A DNA stretch of 64,000 bases from assembly GCA_937873715.1 (NCBI GenBank), contig CALMYJ010000031.1, positions 62,001 to 126,000 of the forward strand, given 5' to 3'. Every line of letters starts with the position of its first letter. The first letter of the stretch is position 1. Shown in pieces: positions 27,586 through 39,200 of the stretch. Position numbers and translations under genes: made by a program. The stretch comes from an uncultured Chitinophagaceae bacterium. GTDB lineage: Bacteria; Bacteroidota; Bacteroidia; Chitinophagales; Chitinophagaceae. The notes under the pieces are model-generated. The model made no database searches and had not been told where the DNA came from. It saw nothing but the letters and a program-made list of their open reading frames with translations.

Positions 27586-28011
27586 TCAGCGCTCCACTGG
27601 CTTCATGGCTATTACTTCATCCACGATATACTTGCTGTAGCCACGCCAGGGCAATGCATTTTTATATTCTTTATAATGCAAATCAAAATAGCTGCCGCTG
27701 TTGTTCATTAATAAATTAGCAATGCTGTCGCTCACTACCGAAAATTCAAATTCGTAAGATTGGATAGTACCCACAGCTTTTGAGCGAAAGCCGGTTTGTA
27801 TCAGTTTGCCTTCATAGGTTTTAAAAATATTGCCTTTCTTAACGAGGTAATTCAGTTCGCCCGATTTTACCCCTTCGCCAAAAACAAAATAATAGCGCCA
27901 CCATAAAAATACCGCCAGTAAGATGAACAGCACCACTAAGGTTCTGCGTAAAAATTTTTTGAAGCCACTGCTTTTTTTGGGTTCAAAAGCAGGGGGAACT
28001 GTCTGGCTCAT
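27586..28011 (-). CDS. Hypothetical single-pass membrane protein
   Basis: A 141-residue protein with a basic N-terminus, one transmembrane helix at about residues 24-41 (LVVLFILLAVFLWWRYYF) and an exported beta-rich domain (GELNYLVKKGNIFKTYEGKL, YEFEFSVVSDSIANLL). No catalytic motif was recognised. It ends six bases from the methyltransferase stop (convergent) and lies 24 bases downstream of the M28 peptidase gene on the same strand, so it may be its operon partner. Confidence 0.75.
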   Translation of the reverse strand: MSQTVPPAFEPKKSSGFKKFLRRTLVVLFILLAVFLWWRYYFVFGEGVKSGELNYLVKKGNIFKTYEGKLIQTGFRSKAVGTIQSYEFEFSVVSDSIANLLMNNSGSYFDLHYKEYKNALPWRGYSKYIVDEVIAMKPVER

Positions 28012-28035
28012 ACAATTTGATTTATCGCAATATAC

Positions 28036-29409
28036 TTATAATCCGTACTTATCTGCCAGGAAGATGATAGCAGCCATTGCGGCAGCACCCAGATGCAGTT
28101 CCCTCCGGCTCACCGCTTCAAATACATCTGTGCTGGCATGGTGTACATCAAAGTAGCGCTGGCTGTCGGGTTCAAGCCCTGCTGTGGCTGCGCCTATCTT
28201 TTTTAATTTACCTACATCGGCACCGCTGCCGCCACGGGTAAAATTATACACACCATATTCATACAACAGGGGCTTCCATTGCAGTATAGATTCGTATTGG
28301 GTATCGGTGGCATCAATGCTAAAGCCTCTTGGCGAAAAACCACCGGCATCGCTTTCGAGTGCAAAAATGTGTTGCTCTTTATTTTCTTTTGCCAGTTCAA
28401 GATATTTATCAGCACCCTTGCCGCCATTTTCCTCGTTCATAAACATTACGGCACGTATAGTGCGTTTGGGCTTAATACCCAGGGCTTTCAATACACGGAT
28501 TATTTCAATGCTTTGCACACAGCCTGCACCATCATCATGGGCGCCTTCGGCTAAATCCCAGCTATCGAGGTGGCCGCCAACGGTAATAATTTCTTCGGGT
28601 TTTTCGCTACCCCTTATTTCACCCACCACATTAAAAGAGGGGGCATCGGGCAGCAGCATACAATTGGTTTGTACAAAGGCCTTCAGTTGTATTTTTAATT
28701 TTAACTGCCTGCTCAGCCATTCGGCATCATTGGTACTGATGGCTACGGCCGGTATTTTGGGAAACGAATCGTTGTACTGTGTTACACCGGTGTGTGGATA
28801 ATCATCGGGGTTGCTGGCCAGCGATCGCACCATTACTGCAACCGCCCCATATTTTGCCGCTTTGGATGGCCCTTGCACCCTTGCTTTACCACTTTCGCCA
28901 TAAGCCTTAAAAGTGCGTATATGCGTTGGGTTCATCGGCAGGTTAATGAATACAATTTTCCCTTTAACCATTTTTTCTCCTAATTGCTCCAGTTCATCCA
29001 AGCTCTTTACTTCAACCACCGGTGCGGTAATGCCTTTTGTGCCGGTACCTGTAGAGTTGCCGAGGGCACAAAGTTTTAAGATGCGCCTTGCACCATTGGC
29101 CATTGTAATAAAACCTGTTTCCTTTGTACCCCTCACCCAGTGGGGTACCATGCAGGGCTGCAGGTATACGGTATCGGCCCCGGCAGCTTTAAGCATTTGG
29201 GCAGTAGCTTCTACGGCTTTTTGTGCGTTTGCAGAACCACTTAGCCGGGGCCCTATTTTTTTGCATAGATAACGCAGGTTTTCATAAGCTCCACCATTGG
29301 AAAGGATATCGTTGGTGATTTTTCGGATGGTTAATGAATCGGCATTTTGTGCAAAAACCGGGCAGGCCAATATAAGGGCTGTAAAAAAGGATATAAGTCT
29401 TGAAATCAT
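28036..29409 (-). CDS. Secreted M28-family metallopeptidase with PA domain
   Basis: A 457-residue exported aminopeptidase-like protein. Signal peptide 1-20 (CPVFAQ), a PA domain inserted about 130-245, and the M28 catalytic domain after about 265. Zinc-ligand and catalytic motifs visible are VGGHLDSWD, HDDGAGC, MNEENGGKG with the catalytic Glu pair, ESDAGGF and the late VHHASTD. It probably trims peptides in the periplasm or outside. A candidate -7 box and palindrome lie about 50 bases upstream. Confidence 0.93.
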   Translation of the reverse strand: MISRLISFFTALILACPVFAQNADSLTIRKITNDILSNGGAYENLRYLCKKIGPRLSGSANAQKAVEATAQMLKAAGADTVYLQPCMVPHWVRGTKETGFITMANGARRILKLCALGNSTGTGTKGITAPVVEVKSLDELEQLGEKMVKGKIVFINLPMNPTHIRTFKAYGESGKARVQGPSKAAKYGAVAVMVRSLASNPDDYPHTGVTQYNDSFPKIPAVAISTNDAEWLSRQLKLKIQLKAFVQTNCMLLPDAPSFNVVGEIRGSEKPEEIITVGGHLDSWDLAEGAHDDGAGCVQSIEIIRVLKALGIKPKRTIRAVMFMNEENGGKGADKYLELAKENKEQHIFALESDAGGFSPRGFSIDATDTQYESILQWKPLLYEYGVYNFTRGGSGADVGKLKKIGAATAGLEPDSQRYFDVHHASTDVFEAVSRRELHLGAAAMAAIIFLADKYGL

Positions 29410-29825
29410 ATTTTGTAAACTGTTGAGTGCTCTAACTTAATAATAACAATATTGCAATGTTCAAATATAATTTTGAACACAATATGATTTTTTGACGACT
29501 GGAAAAATGTTGTATGCTGGCGGTAGATGAAGCTATTTTATTTTTTGGCAGCAAGTTTTTTAAAATACAGGGCTGCTTTTAGATACTGAACAAATGCATA
29601 AATTACACAATGGGTGAAATTTTATTCCCGGTATGGCTTTCGTATATAGTGCATATGATTTTTGTACATTGCAGCACTTTCGGGCAAAAAATGCCGGGAA
29701 CAACAGTAATGTTGTGCGTACAATGGCAATAACACAAAACCGCAGCTACCATCTATTTCCAATGCAGCAATTTATTGCGGCAATACTGTGTGCCCTTTTC
29801 TTCATCAACAACAGCAGTCAACACT
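29410..29825. other. Intergenic region between the M28 peptidase and malic enzyme genes
   Basis: 416 bases between divergent genes. It holds the palindrome at 29458-29479 and otherwise must carry the maeB promoter. A 66-codon plus-strand frame (29633-29833) has no family signs and overlaps the maeB start, so I do not count it as a gene. No RNA gene was recognised. Confidence 0.6.
29458..29479. promoter_or_regulatory. Palindrome with embedded -7 box upstream of the M28 peptidase gene
   Basis: TGTTCAAA and TTTGAACA form perfect 8-base arms around TATAAT. Read on the minus strand, the left arm and spacer contain TATATTTG (29462-29469), an exact TAnnTTTG -7 box about 50 bases before the peptidase ATG. 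A regulator binding here would cover the promoter. No -33 element at normal spacing was found. Confidence 0.45.
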
Positions 29826-32177
29826 ATGTCTAAAGAATCTCGTAAACAGCAGGCGCTGGAATATCATGCCAAAGGCAGACCGGGAAAAATTGAAGTGATA
29901 CCCACTAAGGAAGCAAAAACGCAGCGGGACTTATCGCTGGCCTATTCGCCGGGTGTGGCAGAGCCCTGTTTGGAAATTGCCGCCAATGTGGAAGAGGTAT
30001 ATAAATATACCGCCAAGGGAAACCTGGTAGGGGTAATTAGTAATGGTACAGCAGTATTAGGCTTAGGTAATATTGGTGCCGAAGCCGGTAAGCCGGTGAT
30101 GGAAGGCAAGGGTGTGTTGTTTAAAATATTTGCCGATATAGATGTATTTGATATCGAGATTAACGAAACCGACCCGGAAAAATTTGTGCAAATTGTAAAA
30201 TCGCTGGAGCCCACTTTTGGGGGTATTAACCTGGAGGATATTAAAGCACCTGAGTGTTTTTATATCGAACAAAAGCTGAAAGAGGAATTGAAAATTCCTA
30301 TCATGCACGACGATCAGCATGGCACGGCAATTATATCGGCTGCTGCATTACTCAATGCCCTGGAACTGCAAAAAAAGAAAATTGAAAAAGTAAGATTTGT
30401 GGTGAGTGGTGCAGGTGCTGCCGCAATGGCCTGTATTAAACTATATGAGTCGCTGGGGGCTAACCGTAAAAATTTTATGGTATTCGATCGCCAGGGTATT
30501 TTATACAAAAGCCGTCCTGATGTGGAAGAACTTAAAAAGGATTTTTGTACCGAGGATAAATACAAGGATTATACGCTTGCCGAGGCCATGAAAGATGCCG
30601 ATGTGTTTATTGGGCTCAGCTCGGGCAATGTGGTTTCTGGTGAGATGGTAAAAACAATGGCTAAAAATCCAATTGTATTTGCAATGGCAAACCCCGACCC
30701 GGAAATAAGTTATGAAGCAGCTACTGATGCCCGTAAAGATATCATCATGGCTACCGGCCGAAGCGATTATCCCAACCAGGTAAATAATGTGCTCGGCTTT
30801 CCCTACATCTTCCGCGGCGCCTTAGATGTAAGGGCTACCACCATTAACGAAGCCATGAAGCTGGCTGCTGTAAAAGCACTGGCGCACCTGGCAAAAGAGC
30901 CGGTACCAGATATTGTAAACCTGGCCTACAATGAAAAAACGATTGCCTTTGGCCCGGCCTATATCATACCAAAGCCGCTCGACCCAAGGCTGCTGGCCAC
31001 TGTAGCACCGGCCGTAGCCAAAGCCGCTATGGACAGCGGTGTAGCCAAATATCCTATTACCGACTGGGACGCTTACGAAGTATCGCTTAATAAAAGGCTG
31101 GGGCTGGATAACCAACTGAGCCGTGTGATTGGTAACAAAGCCCGGAAAGACCCGAAACGGGTGGTATTTGCCGATGCAGAAAATGTAAAAATTCTTAAAG
31201 TAGCACAGTTGGTACAGGAAGAAGGCGTGGGCTACCCGATACTGTTAGGTGATGAAAAAAGGATACGCAAAATAGCAGCCGATAATAAAATAGACCTTGA
31301 GGATATACCTGTCATCAACCCGAAAGATGATGAGCATGAGGCATTGCGTAAACAATTCACCGAACTGTTCTATGCCAAACGCCAGCGCCGTGGGGTAAAC
31401 CGGCACGAAGCAGCCAAGATGATGAAAGATCGGAATTATTTTGGCTGTATGCTGGTGGATACCGGTGAAGCCGATTGTATGATCAGCGGCCTCACCCGTA
31501 ATTATCCTGAAGCCATCAAGCCGGCACTGCATACTATTGGAACGGAAGACGGCGTAAAGAAAATTGCAGGCATGTATATTTTATTTACCAAACGTGGGCC
31601 ATTATTCCTGGCCGATACCACCATCAACTTTCACCCCACTGCCGAAGAGCTGGCAGAAATTACACTGCTAACCGCCAATGAAGTAAAGCATTTTAACATT
31701 ACACCACGTATTGCAATGCTTAGCTACAGCAACTTTGGCAGCAGCGATGGCGAGGAGGCAAAACTGGTGCGTACTGCAAGGGAAATTGTAAAGCAAAAAG
31801 CCCCCGACCTTATCTGCGATGGCGAAGTGCAGGGCATTGTGGCTTTCAATAAAGAAATATTAAAGGATAATTATCCGTTTACTGAATTACTCGATGGCGA
31901 AGTGAATACCCTTATTTTCCCCAACCTGGCGGCAGGTAATATTGCGTATAACCTGCTGCAGGAGGTAAGCGGTAATGATGCGATAGGGCCGGTGCTGCTG
32001 GGACTTAAAAAACCCGTACATGTATTACAGTTAGGTAGCTCGGTGCGTTCTATTTTTAATATGGTACTAATAGCCGTACTGGATGCCCAGATGAAAAGCC
32101 AGCCGGGAAATAATAATGGCACCATCAAAAAAGGTAAATGGTGGAAGGGTTTCAAAAAAGTGTCGCACGAAATGTAA
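29826..32177 (+). CDS. maeB: NADP-type malic enzyme fused to a phosphotransacetylase-like domain
   Basis: Oxidative decarboxylation of malate to pyruvate, yielding NADPH. The 783-residue protein has the malic enzyme part at about 1-430 ([67 protein letters not shown]) and a phosphate acetyltransferase-like part at about 440-783, known in MaeB proteins as a regulatory domain binding acetyl-CoA. ATG 29826 ([14 protein letters not shown]) is chosen over an upstream in-frame ATG because it gives the usual N-terminus. The next gene begins just after it on the same strand. Confidence 0.96.
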   Translation: MSKESRKQQALEYHAKGRPGKIEVIPTKEAKTQRDLSLAYSPGVAEPCLEIAANVEEVYKYTAKGNLVGVISNGTAVLGLGNIGAEAGKPVMEGKGVLFKIFADIDVFDIEINETDPEKFVQIVKSLEPTFGGINLEDIKAPECFYIEQKLKEELKIPIMHDDQHGTAIISAAALLNALELQKKKIEKVRFVVSGAGAAAMACIKLYESLGANRKNFMVFDRQGILYKSRPDVEELKKDFCTEDKYKDYTLAEAMKDADVFIGLSSGNVVSGEMVKTMAKNPIVFAMANPDPEISYEAATDARKDIIMATGRSDYPNQVNNVLGFPYIFRGALDVRATTINEAMKLAAVKALAHLAKEPVPDIVNLAYNEKTIAFGPAYIIPKPLDPRLLATVAPAVAKAAMDSGVAKYPITDWDAYEVSLNKRLGLDNQLSRVIGNKARKDPKRVVFADAENVKILKVAQLVQEEGVGYPILLGDEKRIRKIAADNKIDLEDIPVINPKDDEHEALRKQFTELFYAKRQRRGVNRHEAAKMMKDRNYFGCMLVDTGEADCMISGLTRNYPEAIKPALHTIGTEDGVKKIAGMYILFTKRGPLFLADTTINFHPTAEELAEITLLTANEVKHFNITPRIAMLSYSNFGSSDGEEAKLVRTAREIVKQKAPDLICDGEVQGIVAFNKEILKDNYPFTELLDGEVNTLIFPNLAAGNIAYNLLQEVSGNDAIGPVLLGLKKPVHVLQLGSSVRSIFNMVLIAVLDAQMKSQPGNNNGTIKKGKWWKGFKKVSHEM

Positions 32178-32179
32178 AT

Positions 32180-33235
32180 ATGCATACTCATTCCAACGAT
32201 CATATCAGCAAAAAGAAAATACCCTATACCGTTGGTAAACCATTTAAGCGTTACCTCAGGCGATATGGCAGAGAGATGCAACTGCCCGTATCTTACGATA
32301 CCCTGAAGCATTTTAACTACGGCATACCTGTAACAGATAAGGCAGGAAAGGATACATTGTGGGAAACAGTTTTTTACAATCCATCACTCACGGATGAAAT
32401 TCATGCTGCTTTAAAAAGGGTTTATTCCTTACTTAAATCCAGCGGGCATACACAAGCCGAAGAGCACCTGCATATTGAGCGGATTGATTACTGCCTTTTT
32501 GGAAACTCAAAGCCTTTTCGTATCAAAATTGTAAATAATTACAACGAGGTACACGACTATTTTTATATTAAAGTAGCTGATGCTTCAAGAATTTTTGGAA
32601 TGGAGCTGGAGCACCTGCTTTCGCCACACTGGATTAATTTTTTAATAGATGATAATACATTAGCCGAAGAGCATATATCCGGGGTGCCGGGTGATGTATT
32701 TATTAAAGAGCATTTGCAAAGACCGGAGTACAACCTGAAAAAAATTGCAAAAGAATTTGTGAAGTTCAATGAGCGCTGTTTTGTACGCCTGCTTGGTGAT
32801 ATGCGGAGTTATAATTTTGTATTTGATATTACGCAGGATTTTGATGATATACAATTTCGTATCCGGTCTATCGATTTCGACCAGCAGAGTTACGAGGGCA
32901 ATCGCAATATTTACCTGCCGCAGTTTTTTAAAGAGAACTTTGTTTTTGTGCAGTTGGTGCAGCAACACCTGCATCCCGATGTAATTAAACAATACCAGCA
33001 GGAAGAAACAGCACAAATTATCCGCCGCATAAAGGCACAACGCCAGCGTTTGCGCCATCTTCGTGTGGCGGCATCTGACGAGCCTTTATCAACGCCACCC
33101 AAAATTAAGCAACTGGCTACAGCACTTGGCCAGTACCACCAGCGTGAAGCCGCTTTTGCAAAATGCAATACCATGCCCAAAATTATGTACCAGCACCTGA
33201 TGGCGTTGCTGATAAAAGATCAAAAAGAAGATTAG
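32180..33235 (+). CDS. Hypothetical protein, possibly kinase-fold-related
   Basis: A 351-residue cytoplasmic protein without signal peptide or membrane segment. The frame opens at 32138 inside maeB, but ATG 32180, two bases after the maeB stop, is the more natural start and suggests translational coupling. No family was recognised. The central part reads RLGDMRSYN-like sequence (LLGDMRSYNFVFDI) and, about 25 residues on, IRSIDFDQQSYEG. This vaguely resembles the HGDxxxxN and IDFD loops of aminoglycoside-phosphotransferase-like kinases, but the expected His is missing. The C-terminus is basic and helical. Confidence 0.7.
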   Translation: MHTHSNDHISKKKIPYTVGKPFKRYLRRYGREMQLPVSYDTLKHFNYGIPVTDKAGKDTLWETVFYNPSLTDEIHAALKRVYSLLKSSGHTQAEEHLHIERIDYCLFGNSKPFRIKIVNNYNEVHDYFYIKVADASRIFGMELEHLLSPHWINFLIDDNTLAEEHISGVPGDVFIKEHLQRPEYNLKKIAKEFVKFNERCFVRLLGDMRSYNFVFDITQDFDDIQFRIRSIDFDQQSYEGNRNIYLPQFFKENFVFVQLVQQHLHPDVIKQYQQEETAQIIRRIKAQRQRLRHLRVAASDEPLSTPPKIKQLATALGQYHQREAAFAKCNTMPKIMYQHLMALLIKDQKED

Positions 33236-33246
33236 AAAAGCATTTT

Positions 33247-36200
33247 TTACCGGAGTAAGGTAATATGTCCTTTTTGTGTTTTCCGGTATTTGTTACGATT
33301 CAGATAGGTGGCAATCCAAACGTAGGTGCCGGTTTCCATTCTTTTGCCCTGGTAAGTGCCGTCCCATCGACGATTAGGATCGGTGCTGCTGAAAACAATT
33401 TGCCCGTAACGGTTGTATACCTGCAGGCTGTATTGGCTTATAGTGAGTAAATTGTCTTTTGGTCCCGGGCCAAAAGTTTCATTCAGCCCATTACCATTTG
33501 GTGTGAAGCCGGTAGGGAAGTACAGTTCGCCGCAGGTTTCCACTACTTTTACATACACGCTATCCGAAGCCACACAGTTACTGTCGCTCCAAACTTTTAC
33601 AATGTACATTCCCGTGTTTTCAATATTTAATACAGGTGCGGTAGAGTTATCCTGCCAAAGATAATTTTCATAACTGCCGGGGTTAAGCACAAGTTTGTCT
33701 TCCTTACAAATAGTAACATCTGCACCCAGGTTTGGTTTTTTGGGCCATGATTTTACAATTAGTGTAAATGTAGCTACAGAGTCGCATCCGTTTACATTCA
33801 GGAAGGTTTCTGAATAGGCGCCCGGGAAAGGATATTCAACACCATTCCATGTGTATGGTAATTCGTTATTGCAAATTGTTTTACTAACGTTGCTGTATGT
33901 GTTTTTATGTACTACTAGTTGAAGGTTGGCTGTTGAGTCGCAACCAAATTGATTTTTAAGTAGTACACTGTAATTGCCGGCATTATATAAATTGAGCCCG
34001 TTCCAGTAATAGGGCAGGTAGCCGCTGCAAATAGTTATGCGGTTGGTGCTGCTGGTTGCTTCGTGTACTGTTAGTTCAAGCGCAGCAACAGAATCGCAAC
34101 CGGTGGCACTGGTGAACAAATGAAAATAAGTGCCTGCACTTGCATAACTGTTACCGTTCCATTGATAAGGTAGTTGGGCAAGGCATACCGCAACTTTTGT
34201 AATGCTGGTATCTGCAGGATCCAATATTAGTTCGAGGGTAGCCACAGAGTCGCAACCGAACTGGTTTTTTAATACAACGGAATATATACCCGGGTTGCTG
34301 TAGTTGTTACCATTCCACAGGTATGGTAATTTTTTAGCACAGCGCTGTATAGTTGTAGTACTGGCAGTGGCTTGATGAACAGTTAGGTTTAGCCGGGCTG
34401 TAGAGTCGCAACCAGCTATATTCGCCAGTTTTGTTGAATATAGACCCGTGGCTGTAAGCTGCATGTTGTTCCAAACATAGGGAAGACTGGCTTCGCAAAT
34501 ACTTATATTTTCTGTGCTTTCAGAAGTATTGTTTACAATAAGTGTAAGTGTTGCGATGGAATCACACCCGGCAATATTTTTTAACAATACATCGTAGGCG
34601 CCAGCGGCATTATAATTATTACCATTCCATTGATAAGGTAGTTGGTTGGCACAAATGGTTATGTTGCTGTTGCTATAGCTGGTATCGTTTACGGAGATTG
34701 TAAGTGTTGCAACAGAATCACATCCTGCAATATTTTTTAACCATACCTCATAGGTGCCTGCGGCATTGTAGTTGTTGCTATTCCATTGATAGGGTAGCTG
34801 GTTGGCGCAAATGGTTATGCTGCTGTTACTGTAGCTGGTATCGTTTACAGAGATTGTAAGTGTTGCAACAGAATCACATCCTGCAATATTTTTTAACCAT
34901 ACTTCATAAGTGCCTGCGGCATTGTAGTTGTTGTTATTCCATTGATAAGGTAGCTGGTTGGCGCAAATGGTTATGCTGATGTTACTGTAGCTGGTATCGT
35001 TTACGGAGATTGTAAGTGTTGCAACAGAATCACATCCTGCAATATTTTTTAACCATACTTCATAAGTGCCTGCGGCATTGTAGTTGTTGTTATTCCATTG
35101 ATAAGGTAGCTGGTTGGCACAAATGGTTATATTGCTGTTGCTGTAGCTGGTATCGTTTACGGTGAGTGTAAGCGTAGCGATAGAATCACATCCGGCAATA
35201 TTTTTTAACCCTACTTCATAGGTACCAGCAGCATTGTAATTATTACCATTCCACTGATAAGGTAGCTGGTTGGCACAAATGGTTATATTGCTGTTGCTGT
35301 AGCTGGTATCGTTTACGGTGAGTGTAAGCGTAGCGATAGAATCACATCCGGCAATATTTTTTAACCCTACTTCATAGGTACCAGCAGCATTGTAATTATT
35401 ACCATTCCACTGATAAGGTAGCTGGTTGGCACAAATGGTTATGTTGCTGTTGCTGTAGCTGGTATCGTTTACGGTAAGAGTAAGTGTTGCGATGGAATCA
35501 CATCCTGCAATATTTTTTAACAATACATCATAGGAGCCAGCGGCATTGTAGTTGTTGCCATTCCATTGATAAGGTAGCTGGTTGGCGCAAACGGTAACGG
35601 CCGAATGGCTGTGGCTTTCCTGTTTTACTATAAGTTTTAAAAATGCTGTGGAATCGCAGCCTAGTATATTCTGCAGTATTATTTTGTAAGTACCGCCAGT
35701 ATTGAAACTGCTGTCGTTCCAGGTATAGGGTAAATCATTTTCGCAAATGCTGATTTCAGTAATACTACTGCTGCTGTTGTTTACATGTAGGTGCAGGGTG
35801 GCAATAGAGTCGCACCCGTTGGCATTAACTAATATTGTTTGGTACACCCCGGCGTTTGTATAGCTGTTGTTGTTCCATACGTAAGGCAGCTCGCTGTTGC
35901 ATATAGTAACAGTTGTAACGCTGCTGCTGCTATCGTATACCATTAAGTGAAGTGTTGCAATAGAATCGCAGCCTGCAGCATTGGTTAGTACGGTCTGGTA
36001 GTTGCCGGTTGCATGGTAGCTGTTGCCATTCCATGAGTATGGTGTTTGTATTTTACAGATTGTATCAAAGCTTGTACTGTAGGTAATATTTTTTACCGAA
36101 AGCTGAACGCTGGCAGTATCACTGCAATTAAAGCTATTGGTTGCCGTTAGTATATATTCTCCCGGGGTGCTAACTGAATTGTTATTTGTAACCATGCTGT

Positions 36201-39200
36201 TATTCAACTGCCAGTTAGCGGTAAGTCCTGTTGTATTAAACAAAGTATTGAGGCTTGCAGTTTCGCCGGTGCAGATGGCTATATTTTTATCTGTGCCCAA
36301 TGAGGGTTTAGGGTGGTGTGTAAGTATTACCAGTGCTGTATCGGAGCAGGCTTCAGTATTAGTGGCAACCAGTTGATAGATGCCGTGCTGGGTTACAGCA
36401 TTAGGTTGGGTTATGTTTACAGCGGCTTGTGTCCACGCTGTATTTAAAGTACCTGTATTATATAAGGCTGTTAAATCAAATGCCACGCCGGGGCATGTAC
36501 TTTCTTTTTTATCAATGCCCAGTGCTGGTTTATTTTTTACAGTAATCTGTACAAATGCCGTATCTGCACACCCGGTAGCTTCCCTTACAATTACCCTGTA
36601 AAGGCCTGCCTCAGTGGCGGCGTTGGGGTTAGTTACCGGCGTATTATCCTCCTTTGTCCAGGTGGATGCAAGGCCAGCCAGGTTGTACTGTGCATTTAAG
36701 CCCACGGAACTGCCAGGGCAAATGCTGATATTTTTATCATTACCTAAATCCGGTTTTACAAAATTGTAGAGCCTTACAATTGCAGTATCCGTACAGCCGT
36801 TGTTGTTAGCAACAATCAGTGTGTAAAATCCCGGTTCAGAAACTCTTGTTGGATTTGTAACAGGTTCGTCATTAAAATACCAATTGTTTACCAGGTGTGT
36901 AGGGTAAAGTGCATTGATGTTCCTGGTGGTGCCCGGGCATACTCCCCTGGCCTGATCGGGGCCCAGCGATGGTTTGCTACCCGGTATCAGTGCAAGGCTG
37001 GCCGTGTCGGTACAGCCGTTGGCATCTGATGCAATCACCCTGTAATTCCCCGGTTTATCTACCGCAGCCGGTGCTGCAACCGTTTTGCCATTCAGGGTCC
37101 ATAATGCTGTAAGCTCATCCAGGGTAAACTCATCATTGATATTAATTACATCCCAGGGACAGATGGTTTTTATCCTGTCGCTGCCAAGATTAGGCCGGCT
37201 GTTTACCGTAATGATGGCATTAGCTGTATCCGTACAACCTTTGGTATTGGCAACTACCAGCGTATAGGTGGCTGCTGTACTGGCAGTTCCCGGGGCAGCA
37301 ATAGGGTTTCCATCTTTTTCCCATTTGGTAAACAGGCCGGCGAAATTAAACAGGCTAGCTACATTTACTGACTTTCCTTCGCATAGTAGTACCTGTTGGT
37401 CATCACCAAGGTCGGGCTTTGTGGCATAGCTCACAGTAACAACAGCAGTATCCTGGCAACCCACCGCATTATCAGCGATAAGCTGGTAGTTGCCTGAGCT
37501 GGCTACGGCAGCAGGGTTTAAAACTGGTGTGCCGTTAAGTGTCCAGTTGCTGTTGAGGGTGCCCGTGCTAAAAACCTTTGTGAGGTCGGCAGTTGTGCCA
37601 GGACAAATGCTTAGCTGTTTATCGGCACCGAGGTTGAGCTTGCCACCAAAATTTAGCGTAACTCTTGCGGAATCCCTGCATCCTGCTGCAGATACCGATA
37701 CCAGCTTATACAGTCCCGGTACCGTAATGGCCGATAGGTTTGCTACAGCTACACCAGATTTTGTCCAATAGTTATCAAATCCGGTATTATTAAAAATGCT
37801 GTTGAGGTCTGCTGTAAATCCTGAGCAAAATGTAAGGTTTTTATCGGGGCCTAAATCGGGTGTTTGCAGGGCCTGGAGTGTAACAAAAGCGGTATCCCGG
37901 CAAGCAGATACCGGTTCAATTACAATACGCCTGTACAAGCCAGAACTGTTTACGGCACTTGGTTTCGTTACGGCAAGGCCACCCATCGTCCAGTTTTGCA
38001 ATAAACCGGTGGCCGGGTAAATGCCCGGGAGGTTAATACTGTCGTTGAGGCAAAAAGCCACAGTAGTATCCTTGCCGGCAAAGGGCTTGGGGTTAACGGT
38101 AAGTATCAGTAAAGCAGTATCGTTGCAGGTACCCCCATCGGTTGCTATTAATTGGTAGGTGCCGGGTGTATCCACCGAACCTGCATCTGCAACAGGGATA
38201 TCTTCTTTTGTCCAAAACGTTTGCAAATTAGCCGTGGCAAATTCATTAGCCAGGTTTACAGTACTGCCTTCGCAAATAAATTTTGTTTTATCTGCACCAA
38301 GATGAAGAGCCGCTACTTTGTTTACAGTTACAAATGCGGTATCACTGCATCCAATACCCCCGGTTGCAATTACACGGTAAACACCGGCTTCTGTAATGGC
38401 ATTGGCATTGGTAACGGGAGTACCGGAAATTGACCATGATGCAGTTAGTCCTGCAAAAGAGTATGTGGAATTAAGGTTGTAGGGTACTTCGTTGCAGATT
38501 GTGATGGTTTTATCCGGGCCCAGTTTGGGCTTAAATGCAGGAATGATTGTAAAAGCAGCCGTGTCGCTACAGCCGTAAATATTTTTGGCCACCATCTGAT
38601 AAGTTCCGGGTGCATCTACAATAGAAAAGGGGTTGATTACCGGTAAGCCATCTTTATACCAGGTTTGCGTCATGCCCGGTGTATTAAACTGCTGTGTAAG
38701 ATTAACCGCACTGCCGGTACATACCTGTTCAGTTTTATCGTTACCTATTTTGGGATTATTGCGTACCACAAGATTTATCCATACCGTATCTGTACAACTC
38801 AGGCCATTGAGTGCCACCAGTTGATATTGTGCCGTTGCAGATTCTGCAACCGGGGCTGTAATCACTATGCCATCTTTTCTCCATTCGGTAGTGTAGCCTC
38901 CCGTTGAAAATAACTGGCTGATATTGATACTGGTGCCTTCGCAAATATTAATCGTGGTATCAGTACCAATACTAAAATCGGGTTTAACCGTAACCGTTAC
39001 TTCGGCACTGTCAGTACATCCGCCTGTATTTTGCACAATTAATTGATACGTGCCGCTGTCGGTAACATGCGTGGGTGTTGTTAGCGGCATATTATTCAAT
39101 AGCCAGGATGCCGAAAGCCCGGTGGTGGTATACAATCCCTGCAAATCAATAGATGTTCCGGGGCATATACTTAATGTTTTATCGCTGCCTAAATTAGGCA

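Noticed and set aside
29775..29825. N-terminal extension of malic enzyme
   Set aside because: The extra 17 residues are unlike the family; [11 protein letters not shown] at 29826 matches the usual start.
29633..29833. A 66-codon plus-strand frame upstream of maeB
   Set aside because: No signal peptide or family signs, and it overlaps the maeB start in another frame.
34530..35625. Regular repeats that could be mistaken for a CRISPR array
   Set aside because: The units are 156 bases, contiguous, without spacers, and stay in one reading frame of a secreted protein.
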